Made by a program: the position numbers and the translations under genes
Shown: piece after piece, positions 43,517 through 53,184 of the stretch
Layout: every line of letters begins with the position of its first letter
How positions within the stretch are numbered: position 1 is the first letter of the stretch
NCBI GenBank assembly: GCA_016934935.1
Contig: JAFGRW010000064.1
Span: forward strand, 1 to 64,000
Length of the DNA: 64,000 nucleotides
Source: Spirochaetota bacterium
GTDB taxonomy: Bacteria > Spirochaetota > UBA4802 > JAFGJZ01
Direction of reading: 5' to 3'
Notes under the pieces: model-generated
What the model was told of the DNA's origin: nothing
The model's database searches: none
What the model saw: the letters and a program-made list of their open reading frames with translations, nothing else

Positions 43517-45376
43517 TTAATTACAAATAAATGTTTTTGCAATTTTTTCGCTTTTGTTTAATACCTTTTCCGCGAAAAGGCATCCTTCAAGAAGACTCTT
43601 ATACAAGAAAAGTGATTTCCTGGCAATTTTTTCATGCCCGGAACCACTAAATTCCTCCGTATCGTACCCTTCCGTTATTGTATGAATTGTTCGTTGTATG
43701 GACATCCCTATCATCGATTTGGCAGATGACTTTGAAGCTATAAACTCATCAATAGTGTCAAGTCTGGAAACGAGAGCCCCAACCTGCTTAGATCTTTTTT
43801 TTAATGCCTCAATTAGTTGTTCTGCTGTATTTACAGCATTTTCAAGGCGCTCCATAACCACTCTGTTTTCGTTCCTAAGAAGTACTACTCTTCCACTTAC
43901 TTTTTTAACAATTTCAATTTTTGTTTCATGCGGAATAGATGCTTCTAAATATATGCTTTTTACCATTTTTGACACATTATTCTCACAGGCAGTAAATGCT
44001 GCATTAAGTTCAATCTCTTTAATTCCATTCAATTTTATGCCGCTAACAGTACTATTGAACAAATGAGCATCATTACGTTTTTCGAACCATTTCTGAAAAA
44101 TAACCATTTTCTGATTAGTATGAACTTTTTCACCGTCAATCGAAGGAACCATTATTTTAGGTAAAGCGGTCAACTGCCTCCTGTTAATCATCTCCTGATT
44201 GAAAAATTTATCAATTCTGACAAACATCATCTCGTCCAAGTAAGATCCTCGGCAATGAGCTAAACGCTCGGTAAAAGAAAGATCTTGTCCAACAAGATAA
44301 ATATTATTAACACCTAATCGTTTTGCGAAATCGTAAGCATTAGTAGAAACCGAGCCGCCGTGAGCCACCTCACCTTTTTCACCTGTATACTCTTCAAGCC
44401 ACTTCATTGTATCGAAAGGCATCGAACAAACAACCTGTGGACCCTTGAAAAGTCTGAAAACTGAAGGATGAGCTGTCGGATCGGCCACCAATACAGTATC
44501 ACGTTCAGGCACTCCTTCAAAATAACGGGCATTAATAAGCTGAGGGTCAACACAAAGACAAAAATGAGGAGTGATCCCATTTTCTATTAGAATTTTATAA
44601 GATGTATCCAGAGCAACTATAACGACCGAGTTCTGATTTTGCCTTAACGCCTCCAGAGAATACCTTAAAGAAGGACCAGCCCCAACAATTATCGCGTTTA
44701 ACCCCTCAAATTTTTCATAAAATATTTTCGCTCCAGGCAACGATATGTGTTGCAACGCATTTTTGGCACAGTTTAAGGTCCAAAGTTTTTCAAATTTCGC
44801 AAGCGTTGCAATATTTACCTCTTTTGAACTAAGGTAAGATCGCATAAGACGATTAACATTAGAATAGTAATCCTGATCTATTTGAAACGAACCCCGATGA
44901 GTAACAAAAACAACGCTGCGTGAGGAACGTCCTTTTAAGGTTTGCGCAATAATATCTTCATCCGGATCAACCAGTAAAAGCAGTCTCTCATCGGACAAAG
45001 ATTTCGTGAGATCTCTCTCTGTTAAAGCAGCTTTAAGCATTCCAGGTTCTTTCTCTACAGCTAAAACAAGAGAATCTCCATTTATGCGTTCCAGCAGATT
45101 CTGCACATGGTAACCGAATCCAAATCCTATTACTACGAAAAGATTATGTTTATTCAAATCCAGTCCGTCAATTAATCTTGCGGCCTCTTTGTCAGGATCA
45201 AATTTACTATGTACAGCTACAGGTCGTTTGCCCTCATTAAGATTGACAAGAGGCACTTTGTCGCCTGTCTTGGTTTCACATACCGAAATGAATTCTGTTT
45301 TTGTCTTTTTTAAACTTACAACTAAAGCCGGATCTTTTTTTTGTAATATCGTTATGTTTTTTTCAAAATATGACAT
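43517..45376 (-). CDS. DUF115/MAF motility-associated glycosyltransferase-like protein
   Basis: The protein has 619 residues. The central MptE-like/DUF115 domain (about 215-400) has AIIVGAGPSLRYSLEALRQN, IVALDTSYKILIENGITPHF, CVDPQ and NIYLVGQDLSFTERLAHCRG. The family includes 6-hydroxymethylpterin pyrophosphokinase-like proteins and flagellar 'motility accessory factors' that glycosylate flagellin with nonulosonic acids. An N-terminal Rossmann-like region (VVIGFGFGYHVQNLLERI) and a coiled-coil C-terminus complete it. The gene starts 2 bp past the ftsI stop, in the lepB-ftsI run. Flagellin genes are not in the window, so the role is inferred from the family. Confidence 0.82.
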   Translation of the reverse strand: MSYFEKNITILQKKDPALVVSLKKTKTEFISVCETKTGDKVPLVNLNEGKRPVAVHSKFDPDKEAARLIDGLDLNKHNLFVVIGFGFGYHVQNLLERINGDSLVLAVEKEPGMLKAALTERDLTKSLSDERLLLLVDPDEDIIAQTLKGRSSRSVVFVTHRGSFQIDQDYYSNVNRLMRSYLSSKEVNIATLAKFEKLWTLNCAKNALQHISLPGAKIFYEKFEGLNAIIVGAGPSLRYSLEALRQNQNSVVIVALDTSYKILIENGITPHFCLCVDPQLINARYFEGVPERDTVLVADPTAHPSVFRLFKGPQVVCSMPFDTMKWLEEYTGEKGEVAHGGSVSTNAYDFAKRLGVNNIYLVGQDLSFTERLAHCRGSYLDEMMFVRIDKFFNQEMINRRQLTALPKIMVPSIDGEKVHTNQKMVIFQKWFEKRNDAHLFNSTVSGIKLNGIKEIELNAAFTACENNVSKMVKSIYLEASIPHETKIEIVKKVSGRVVLLRNENRVVMERLENAVNTAEQLIEALKKRSKQVGALVSRLDTIDEFIASKSSAKSMIGMSIQRTIHTITEGYDTEEFSGSGHEKIARKSLFLYKSLLEGCLFAEKVLNKSEKIAKTFICN

Positions 45377-45378
45377 GT

Positions 45379-47226
45379 TTACCGAAAATGCAGTTCTATT
45401 TTTTGTTTTTTTTGCAAAACAGTTCCCGCTTCAGGAGACTGTGAAGTTACAACACCGGATCCGGAAAATTCAAATTGAACAGCATATTTTTTTTGAATAT
45501 GTTCAAACAATGGTGTCAATTCGGATAAACGATAACCATAAAGATCAGGCATATGTTCTCCATCAAAATGCGGAGACCTTGCCGATATTTCACGCGGATC
45601 AATATTAGTTACTGAGGTCGCACCCGCCCCCATTAAGGGTAATACTTCTGAAACCACCTTTGAAAAAACAGGAGCAGCAACCTCTCCACCATGTACTTGT
45701 CCTTTTGGTCGGTCAAGAACTACAACCACCGCTATCAGAGGATCATCATAAGGCGCAAATCCACCGAAAGAGGCCGTATACTCTCCTTCAAGATATCCGC
45801 CGGTTGAAGACGATATCTGTGCTGTTCCCGTTTTACCTGCAACTTCGTATCCAGGTACAGCAGCATTTTTTCCAGTACCTGTCTCAACAACAGCCTTCAT
45901 CATTTGACGCAAGATTTCACCATTTTGACGACTGATAATCCGCCCTTTTGACTTTGGATAAAATTGCTGAATTTTATGTCCATTATTTAGCTCAATAGAA
46001 TCAATTAAAGAGGGCTGTATATAAACACCTCCATTTGCAACAGCGCCAAAAGCGGCAGCTAACTGCAACGAGGTAGCCGACATCTCCTGACCTATAGAAA
46101 TTGAAGCCTTAGATATTCCGGACCATTCATTAACAGGCCTCAGTAACCCCGGAGACTCTCCGGGAAAATCACGACACACTTTGCTTCCAAATCCGAATTT
46201 TCGCAGCATGGCATCAAGTTCATCCTTGCGAATCTCCTGCATAGCCCTGATAACAGAAACATTGCAAGAAAGCCGTACCGCATCAAACATTGTTATCCAG
46301 CCATGCACAGAAGTACTTCTTATAGTAACATCATAAATATCGATCTCACCGCTTCCATGATAAAGTTTCTTCATATCCGCCCTGCCACTCTCAAGCCATG
46401 CCGCAGCAGAAAAGATTTTCATGGTTGACCCAGGTTCAAATGATTGCACAACAGAATACGAAGCACGCTGTTTGCCGGTATATCGGAAATAGTAATTTGA
46501 ATTATAGGCAGGATTTACAGCACAGGCAAGTATACGGGCATTACGAACATCCGTAATAACTACCGCTCCCCTTTCGGCATTATGGATTGTCACAGCTTCA
46601 TTTAAATATTTTTCAGCTATATACTGAATATTCTTGTCTATAGTCAAATTTATGTTAAAACCGTAATTCAGACTATTAATATCTGCATTTTCTACATCAG
46701 CTGTGCCTGACAAATAATCATTTTGAGAAAATTCAATACCGGAAAGTCCATTATTATCAATATCAGTAAATCCGATTATATGCGATGCAAGTGTCTCATA
46801 CGGATACATTCTCTTAAACTCTTTTTTGAAGCCAAGCCCGTTTATTTTAAGAGCTTCTATCCTAGAAGCTGTAGCCTCGGGTAATTTTCTTCGTAGCCAG
46901 ATAAAGCGTCGTGGCAGAGTTAATCTCGAATAAATATATTCAGGGCGTACCTGTAGTATCTCTGCCAACTGTAAGGCTGTTTTTTTCGGATCTTCGATCT
47001 TCTCGGGGTTAGCAAAAAGCGAGCGTGTTTCAATACTTATTGCTAATATATTTCCAGCTGAATCTTTTATATATCCTCTTCGGAGGTTTTCTATTTTCGG
47101 ACCGCTCTTTAATACGATTCGGTCACTAAAATGCAGTACAGCGACCCTAACTATGAGCAGTCCTGTGAAGATCAAAAGCATAATAGAAAAGACAAAAATT
47201 CTTATTTTAAATGTTTTACCGGTAAT
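45379..47226 (-). CDS. ftsI: Class B penicillin-binding protein (FtsI-like) with PASTA, apparent AUU start
   Basis: This septal-type transpeptidase has 615 residues. It shows RRGYIKDSAGNILAIS at the start of the dimerisation domain, the catalytic SxxK in EPGSTMKIF, the SxN in LSCNVSV, KTG in VAGKTGTAQIS and a C-terminal PASTA unit (MPDLYGYRLSEL, then SQSPEAGTVLQKKQ). The first ATG (47181) lies within the membrane helix and has no ribosome-binding site. The open frame extends 15 codons upstream and supplies the basic TGKTFKIR segment, ending at an ATT (47226) placed 7 nt after AAGGAG, with no ATG, GTG or TTG available. It follows lepB. Confidence 0.88.
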   Translation of the reverse strand: MTGKTFKIRIFVFSIMLLIFTGLLIVRVAVLHFSDRIVLKSGPKIENLRRGYIKDSAGNILAISIETRSLFANPEKIEDPKKTALQLAEILQVRPEYIYSRLTLPRRFIWLRRKLPEATASRIEALKINGLGFKKEFKRMYPYETLASHIIGFTDIDNNGLSGIEFSQNDYLSGTADVENADINSLNYGFNINLTIDKNIQYIAEKYLNEAVTIHNAERGAVVITDVRNARILACAVNPAYNSNYYFRYTGKQRASYSVVQSFEPGSTMKIFSAAAWLESGRADMKKLYHGSGEIDIYDVTIRSTSVHGWITMFDAVRLSCNVSVIRAMQEIRKDELDAMLRKFGFGSKVCRDFPGESPGLLRPVNEWSGISKASISIGQEMSATSLQLAAAFGAVANGGVYIQPSLIDSIELNNGHKIQQFYPKSKGRIISRQNGEILRQMMKAVVETGTGKNAAVPGYEVAGKTGTAQISSSTGGYLEGEYTASFGGFAPYDDPLIAVVVVLDRPKGQVHGGEVAAPVFSKVVSEVLPLMGAGATSVTNIDPREISARSPHFDGEHMPDLYGYRLSELTPLFEHIQKKYAVQFEFSGSGVVTSQSPEAGTVLQKKQKIELHFR

Positions 47227-47239
47227 GGGGAGTCTCCTT
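47224..47239 (-). promoter_or_regulatory. ftsI: Shine-Dalgarno site and non-canonical ATT start of ftsI
   Basis: AAGGAG occupies 47239-47234 on the minus strand, and ATT follows after 7 nt at 47226-47224. The frame upstream of the ATT closes with TAA at 47244-47242. Confidence 0.6.
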
Positions 47240-47259
47240 GATTACAACCAATCCAATAA

Positions 47260-48369
47260 TTAGCGTATAAAACCAAAACGGGATAATCTATCCCGTGTAC
47301 TCACTCCGGAACTGAAATCAGAGTTAAAATACAGAAAAAAAGCACGCGCCTTAATATTATTTATCGGCACATATCCAAAAATTCTGCTATCCTGTGAATC
47401 CGTACGGTTATCACCCAATACCACAATCGAGTCTGGTGGAACAACTCCATCGATAACCAAACCTTCATCACCAAGATATTCGGTTGGCCCTGTAACATAC
47501 GGTTCATGCAGTTCTTCACCATTTATATATACCGACCCGTTTCGTATCGAGAAATGTTCCCCCGGTAAAGCGATTATCCGCTTAATATACTCATTGCCAT
47601 GAAAATCGGAGCTTTTGCTTGGTGGTGTGAAAATAACTATATCCAATCGTTTTATTGCTCTTGTCCTGGTCCATGATAGTTTCATTGAACTTTCCATTCC
47701 AAGCATTTGAGGGATTGTAATGCCATAGCTGATTTTTTCAGCAAAGATATGATCATTTTCAATCAAGGTATTGCGCATGGATCCTGTAGGAATAAAATAG
47801 TTCTGTGCGCAATACTGAATTATATGAACTGCCATAATCAATGCAAGTGTTATTGCGTGTATAACCTCAAAAAATCTGTCAATTATTCGCGTGCGAGCTG
47901 GGAAAAGATCGGTAAAACTGGTTACAAGGGTCTGTAATTGTGATTTATCAATTAGCATCAAAGGAAAAAGATAAGTTTTGCGGCTTGTACGTATCAAAAG
48001 AAGATTGGTGAAAGTCCTGACAATCGCTTCTATATCGTCACGTTCGATCATTATGGAATGGTGATAATCATTAATAATAATTCGTTCGACTGTGGTTAAA
48101 AATGAGCGTGGGCGATAGTATAATTGATAAATTGCATGAAATAATAGCCTGGATGTATAAAAAACAAGGATAAAAATGCCGATAATATATACGGTCATTG
48201 AGTTTTTTTCTAAAAAAGGGGTTGTAACTGCTAAAAAAATTGTAGAATATGCAACAAAAACCAGAACAAGAAGCTGTTTTATATAAAACAAGGGTATCGA
48301 TCTTCCTCGTATAATTGAGAACCGACCGTAAAGACCTTCGTTTTTTCTAATTTTTAAATAACGGTACAT
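47260..48369 (-). CDS. lepB: Signal peptidase I with long N-terminal membrane extension
   Basis: The 369-residue enzyme removes signal peptides outside the inner membrane. The catalytic Ser is in FIPTGSMRNTL and the general-base Lys in NEYIKRIIALPGE. GDNRTDSQDSRIFG is the standard conserved box near the C-terminus. Before the catalytic domain is an extra part of about 170 residues with two membrane helices (around 30-50 and 60-85) and a soluble segment (ERIIINDYHHSIMIERDDIE), absent from typical enzymes. GAGG lies about 8 nt before the ATG. ftsI follows 33 bp downstream. Confidence 0.92.
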   Translation of the reverse strand: MYRYLKIRKNEGLYGRFSIIRGRSIPLFYIKQLLVLVFVAYSTIFLAVTTPFLEKNSMTVYIIGIFILVFYTSRLLFHAIYQLYYRPRSFLTTVERIIINDYHHSIMIERDDIEAIVRTFTNLLLIRTSRKTYLFPLMLIDKSQLQTLVTSFTDLFPARTRIIDRFFEVIHAITLALIMAVHIIQYCAQNYFIPTGSMRNTLIENDHIFAEKISYGITIPQMLGMESSMKLSWTRTRAIKRLDIVIFTPPSKSSDFHGNEYIKRIIALPGEHFSIRNGSVYINGEELHEPYVTGPTEYLGDEGLVIDGVVPPDSIVVLGDNRTDSQDSRIFGYVPINNIKARAFFLYFNSDFSSGVSTRDRLSRFGFIR

Positions 48370-48564
48370 TAAGAGAGCCTCTTGCGATAAAAACTTATTT
48401 GACTTGATCTATTCATACCATTCAGAATTATGATCATAAGTATAATTTAATTAATAAGGTTGTTCTTTTGTAATTTAACTGGTAGCAGCTTATCTGGGAT
48501 CTCATCTTAATCGAACTTGTCTTTGTTATGAAAAACCGATATCACTGTCTACAATTTTTTATTT

Positions 48565-50346
48565 ATGGAAAAATTAAAAAAAACTCTGGAAAAACTGGAT
48601 CCGGCTAAGATTAAAGAGCTACAAAAAATAATTGGCGCCTCTGGATCTACATCAAAATCGGCCATCCCAGCTGCCCTGATGAAACTTGGCGGAATAAATT
48701 CCGTGCTTTCATCATTGCGGCCAGACGAGTTGCAGATTTTTTCATTTATCTCTACCGATGAAGAGGGACGCACATTCAGTGAAATTGAAAAAGCAACAGG
48801 TTTCGATATTGCGACAATTGAGTCTGTTTGCGATAATCTAAAAGATAAGCTTCTTATATACATATTCAAAAACCGGAAACACCTGAATAACCGTTTTGAC
48901 AAGGTATATCTTTATGAACCCATCTACAATATTGTTAATCATTTCACCTCTAAAGATATCAATGAGCAGCTAATAAGCAGCAAACCCCGGCAGGTATCTG
49001 ACAGTTCCACTATAAAAATTAAGGACAAAAAAGATATATTAAAAACCATATATAATCACGGTGGAATAATCAGCCTTAATAATTTACAAAACGATTTAGA
49101 TCTTACAAAATATGATCAGATCCTTACTGAATTTGAAGAAAAAGGTTATATAAAAATTAACCTTAAACTCACCTACCCTTTTGCTACTATTATCTTGCTA
49201 AGCAATGACACCATGGAGCACTATATAGAAACAGAAAACATTGAAGGACAGGATATTTTTGTCAAAAATGGCTATTCATTGCTGGTTAATACCCTGTACA
49301 TATCTGATATTATAAGGTCTAACGGTCTTTATCTTACTCAGCAGAACCACTTTAGAAAAACCGACTTAAAAAAACTGCATATGTCTGTTATCGAAATGCA
49401 GACAGCCGACGGTTTGATATATGACGTCGAAGAAAGCACTCAACTGTCACTTTACCTTTTGTATCTGCTTGAGACTCTTGAAATTACAAAAACAAATGTC
49501 TTTTTTTCCATTGAACCCATTAGCAAACTGATGCATATGCCTCACAAAATGCTTTCCGAAATAATTAAACGCATATCCGGAACTGTTGGCAATGATAACT
49601 TTAAGGCGCCTTTACAGGTTCCTACCAAAAAAGATATTGAATTTTGTGTTACAACCTTACGGAAAAAAAGTATTCCAGCCAACCTGCTTTTCGCATATTA
49701 TCTTCATCGTTCAATTACTCCAATAATTGATACTGCCGATAATATAGACAACTCAGTCGATTCATTAAGAAAATCTTTTGACCAGACGATTAACTTTCTT
49801 GTTTTATGTGGAATTATTGATATAAAAAAAGGTTTATTGTCCATTTCAGACACACTTGATGCTCCAGCCACGAAAGAACCAAAGACTGTTTTTATTAATC
49901 CCGATTTTTCGATGATTATTCCCAAACTTGATACATCGGCTTATGCCCAGTACATACTCCTCTCCTTTAGTTCAATAACAAAAAACGATGTTATTATTAA
50001 TGCGAAAATAACCAAAGAATCTGTTTTACATGCTTACAAACGGGGTTTTAAAACAGAAACAGTGATCACCATACTTGAAAAAGTATCAGCAAACACACTT
50101 CCGCAAAATATGTCGTTTTTAATAAATGAGTGGATTCAGCAGACTCTTAAGATAGATATCAATTACGGCATATTGCTTGAAGTTAACCATGCCGCGTTTC
50201 TTGACGAATTGGATTTCAAACATAAGGATACAGTAATTAGGCGTGTATCAGACACTTGTGCCATAGTTAAAAAGGAAACCATAGACGAAATTATCCGTCT
50301 TGGTGAAAAGCACAAGGCTATCATCGAGCTTGAAAACATCACCTGA
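48565..50346 (+). CDS. Helicase-associated-domain protein (XPB N-terminal-like)
   Basis: The protein has 593 residues. The C-terminal part (about 430-590: VFINPDFSMIIPKLDTSAYA, then TKESVLHAYKRGFKTETVI and LPQNMSFLINEWI) resembles the helicase-associated domain found beside bacterial XPB/Ssl2-type helicases. The N-terminal part has winged-helix-like stretches (DELQIFSFISTDEEGRTFSE, then ATIESVCDNLKDK). No helicase motor is present here or next door, so it may act with a helicase encoded elsewhere. The ATG lacks a Shine-Dalgarno sequence, and a TACAAT -10 lies 9 bp upstream (48550-48555), suggesting a leaderless message. Confidence 0.65.
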   Translation: MEKLKKTLEKLDPAKIKELQKIIGASGSTSKSAIPAALMKLGGINSVLSSLRPDELQIFSFISTDEEGRTFSEIEKATGFDIATIESVCDNLKDKLLIYIFKNRKHLNNRFDKVYLYEPIYNIVNHFTSKDINEQLISSKPRQVSDSSTIKIKDKKDILKTIYNHGGIISLNNLQNDLDLTKYDQILTEFEEKGYIKINLKLTYPFATIILLSNDTMEHYIETENIEGQDIFVKNGYSLLVNTLYISDIIRSNGLYLTQQNHFRKTDLKKLHMSVIEMQTADGLIYDVEESTQLSLYLLYLLETLEITKTNVFFSIEPISKLMHMPHKMLSEIIKRISGTVGNDNFKAPLQVPTKKDIEFCVTTLRKKSIPANLLFAYYLHRSITPIIDTADNIDNSVDSLRKSFDQTINFLVLCGIIDIKKGLLSISDTLDAPATKEPKTVFINPDFSMIIPKLDTSAYAQYILLSFSSITKNDVIINAKITKESVLHAYKRGFKTETVITILEKVSANTLPQNMSFLINEWIQQTLKIDINYGILLEVNHAAFLDELDFKHKDTVIRRVSDTCAIVKKETIDEIIRLGEKHKAIIELENIT

Positions 50347-50347
50347 T

Positions 50348-50626
50348 CTATTTTTTTTCAGGAATAACCCTGATTTTATTGCGAATATTCCACTTCACGA
50401 ACTCACTTAGGGCTTCCATGGTTTTCGAAGTAACAAAAAAGATCCGATCCTGGTACATTACCAGAATTCCTTTATAATGGGTATATTTCATCGGAGTATC
50501 AATATAACCTATAGGCTCAATTTTATTCCAATTATCACAGTTTTTAAGTACCGGAATCTTACGTAAATATAACTCCCTTATAGTGCCGTCTTTTACAGAA
50601 TTCCTTAGAAGTTTCTCCCATTCCAT
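50348..50626 (-). CDS. Small protein, unknown function
   Basis: The protein has 92 residues, basic, with alternating beta segments (IRELYLRKIPVLK; GILVMYQDRIFFVTSKTME). AAAGGA lies about 8 nt before the ATG. There is no signal peptide or known motif. It is convergent with the helicase-associated gene, with one base between the stops. I do not recognise it. Confidence 0.5.
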   Translation of the reverse strand: MEWEKLLRNSVKDGTIRELYLRKIPVLKNCDNWNKIEPIGYIDTPMKYTHYKGILVMYQDRIFFVTSKTMEALSEFVKWNIRNKIRVIPEKK

Positions 50627-50762
50627 CTATTTGTTCCTTTTACGATTAAACACAATTTTTTAAACATATCATTGCAAAGCTGGCAACATTTCGAAATAAG
50701 AAATAATTTTATTTTTTAAAATCCATATGTAGGCGCCAACTCATTATTAAATAACGGCCAGT

Positions 50763-51632
50763 TCATTTTTTTTGTAACAGATCCTTTAATTTCTGATTCT
50801 CTTCAATAAGGTACTTTTTCTCTTTTATCAAATTTTCTATTGTATGATGAAGAGAAATAGCTTCATCACGACTTAATTCTACAACCTTCTCCTGAGCTTC
50901 AACAAGTTTAAGATTATCTCCAAGTCGGCTACTGGAATATTCAAGAACTCTCTCCTGCGCGTGAATCAGCTCATTAGCATCCATAAGCTCCTTCTCTCTA
51001 AGACGGTCAAGCATAGTGTTTGCGAATAGCAGGTTTTGTGTTTCAAGAAGATCTTTCTGTCTGAAAGATGAAAAATCATGAAGCTTTTCGTTTAATTCCT
51101 CTTGCTTCTTTATTAGATTTTTCTCAAAATCCAGTATTTTTTCAAAGGCTTTTTTATCTTGATCGGTAGCTATTACATCACTATTGCTTATGTGGAATAT
51201 ATTCTCGTACTGTTCAATTCTCTTTTCATACTCATTAGAGAGCTGTTTCATGATTTGACGATATTTCTCGACAATAATACTTTTTTCAATTAACAATGCA
51301 AATTCATAACGATTATAAGGTTTTTCAATAAATTCTGTATGCATTGCAGAACCACGGTAATCGCCGGCATGCACGATAAGTGATGAATCAAGAACAATGT
51401 ATTTAACAATGTTATGGAGTTTAGGCGAACTGTTAAATTTTTCTATAATATCGCTTACCGGCATTGAATCAATGTCGGCAACAATAAGAGTTACCTTATC
51501 AGGATCGGGACTTATGGAAGAAATTTTATCGATATCAGTCCGATTAACGTTAAGCCCCAGTTTTTTCAGTTGAATAGTTGCCGCTTCACCTGCCTGGTTA
51601 TCCGTAAAGTAATTGATATCTACGCTTTTCAT
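50763..51632 (-). CDS. Receiver-like domain fused to a long coiled coil
   Basis: The protein has 289 residues. Residues 1-120 resemble a response-regulator receiver (VTLIVADIDSMPVSDIIEKF, then IVKYIVLD and EFIEKPYNRYEF, the last matching the conserved Lys-Pro site). Residues 125-289 are an almost continuous coiled coil (KKQEELNEKLHDFSS; KEKKYLIEENQKLKDLLQKK). There is no DNA-binding or enzymatic output, so it probably signals by protein contact. Asp in VADIDSMP is the candidate phospho-acceptor. GGAG lies 5 nt before the ATG. Confidence 0.65.
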   Translation of the reverse strand: MKSVDINYFTDNQAGEAATIQLKKLGLNVNRTDIDKISSISPDPDKVTLIVADIDSMPVSDIIEKFNSSPKLHNIVKYIVLDSSLIVHAGDYRGSAMHTEFIEKPYNRYEFALLIEKSIIVEKYRQIMKQLSNEYEKRIEQYENIFHISNSDVIATDQDKKAFEKILDFEKNLIKKQEELNEKLHDFSSFRQKDLLETQNLLFANTMLDRLREKELMDANELIHAQERVLEYSSSRLGDNLKLVEAQEKVVELSRDEAISLHHTIENLIKEKKYLIEENQKLKDLLQKK

Positions 51633-51857
51633 GATTTCTCCAGTTTAGTCGTTTTTAGACCATTTTTTTGTTAATTTCTTAAATAATGTTAAATTCGAAT
51701 ATTATTTTCGTATCTAGAGCCCACCTTATAAATAAATAATAATTGTTAACTCAATTCAATCATTTTAAAAGATTGAAAAAAACTCAACCCTTTTTTAGTT
51801 TGGGCATATTCTAATACAGTGAAGAAGCTTATGCCAAGAGAAGCTTAAGAGGTACAA

Positions 51858-52538
51858 ATGAGCCCTTTTTTAATTGCTCCATCTATTTTAGCTGCAGATT
51901 TCGCAAGACTAGGCGAAGATACTGACCGCGTAATAAAAGCAGGCGCGGATATGATACATTTCGATGTTATGGACCACCATTATGTACCTAATTTGACATT
52001 TGGTTCAATGGTTTGTAAGGCTCTTCGTGAATATGGGATCACTGCTCCTATTGATACGCATCTAATGACAACTCCTGTTGATGATCTTATAATAAACTTT
52101 GCTAAAGCCGGGTCAACCTATATTAGTATTCACCCTGAAGCCACACATCATGTTGACCGGTCTCTGGAGTTAATACACAGTTGCGGCTGTCGAGCCGGAA
52201 TAGTTCTTAATCCAGCGACTCCTGTTGAATGGTTAACATATACCATTGATAAAGTGGACATGATTCTTGTTATGTCTGTTAATCCAGGTTTTGGCGGTCA
52301 GAAACTAATACCATCGACATTTGCAAAAATCAAAGCAATAAGAGAGATTATTGACTCATCCGGCAGAGATATAAGACTTGAAGTTGATGGAGGTATTACG
52401 GAAGATAACATCGGATCCCTGGCTAAAGCCGGTGCAGACACCTTTGTTTCGGGCTCGGCGGTTTTTCATTCAAAAGACTGCGTTGCTACAATTAATAAAA
52501 TGCGCATGGAGATTGATAAAGCGATAAAAAGTTTATAA
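51858..52538 (+). CDS. rpe: Ribulose-phosphate 3-epimerase
   Basis: The 226-residue TIM-barrel enzyme interconverts ribulose-5-P and xylulose-5-P in the pentose phosphate pathway. Motifs seen are [48 protein letters not shown] and LEVDGGI...[13 protein letters not shown] lies about 5 nt before the ATG. Normal length; monocistronic. Confidence 0.96.
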   Translation: MSPFLIAPSILAADFARLGEDTDRVIKAGADMIHFDVMDHHYVPNLTFGSMVCKALREYGITAPIDTHLMTTPVDDLIINFAKAGSTYISIHPEATHHVDRSLELIHSCGCRAGIVLNPATPVEWLTYTIDKVDMILVMSVNPGFGGQKLIPSTFAKIKAIREIIDSSGRDIRLEVDGGITEDNIGSLAKAGADTFVSGSAVFHSKDCVATINKMRMEIDKAIKSL

Positions 52539-52611
52539 AACATGTACTAAACAGATTGAATGTGATAAATGATCATATAAAAACAAAATGGCTAAAACGC
52601 CAATTGCAGTT

Positions 52612-53184
52612 TTAACGTCTTTGATCTGATAACTGAATAGTATATGCTATATATAGAACAGAAGGGATTTTATTTCTAACAATTGAAAAACGCATGGTTG
52701 ACAGATCTTTCATAATCAAGGCATCAAGTTCCTTGATGTATGTTGACTTTATCAACCTGTACTGCTTCAAGGTTCCAGTAGAAGGGAATATCGAAATTAA
52801 TACGTGAGCGCTTCTTACCGAATCGGTTCTGTTGTAACGTGCAGCAATACTTCTTAAACCACCCTCCCGATTGTCGTTTCGCACAAGAGAAAGCCGGTTA
52901 AAATATCTTAGCTGTTCAACTCTGTATGAAAACGAGCTCAGATGAATTCTAAATGCAGCTCCAGGTAACGAAGTAACCTCAGGTCTTGGATCTCCGCTTT
53001 GCTCTTCTACATCATCAAATGTAAACTCTTCAATCTCGTCTATTATATAGTCATCTGAAGGAACAACATTCTCATTAGATTTTTCATCTCGATGTTCCGG
53101 CGCGACACCAGTACATTCAATAAGCAATACTATTAATACTACTATGAACAAATTGGCTCGTTTCGAACTCATGCCGCACTTCAC
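52612..53184 (-). CDS. Lipoprotein with TonB-C-like terminal domain
   Basis: The protein has 190 residues with an N-terminal hydrophobic segment ending LIECTG, a possible lipobox, followed by an acidic linker (DDYIIDEIEEFTFDDVEEQ). The C-terminal 90 residues (LISIFPSTGTLKQYRLIKST, then ELDALIMKDLSTMRFS and YIAYTIQLS) follow the pattern of TonB/AgmX-type C-terminal domains. The GTG start at 53184 overlaps the apgM stop as GTGA, implying coupling; ATG 53172 is an alternative. No ExbB or ExbD is nearby. The domain call is by pattern only. Confidence 0.55.
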   Translation of the reverse strand: MKCGMSSKRANLFIVVLIVLLIECTGVAPEHRDEKSNENVVPSDDYIIDEIEEFTFDDVEEQSGDPRPEVTSLPGAAFRIHLSSFSYRVEQLRYFNRLSLVRNDNREGGLRSIAARYNRTDSVRSAHVLISIFPSTGTLKQYRLIKSTYIKELDALIMKDLSTMRFSIVRNKIPSVLYIAYTIQLSDQRR

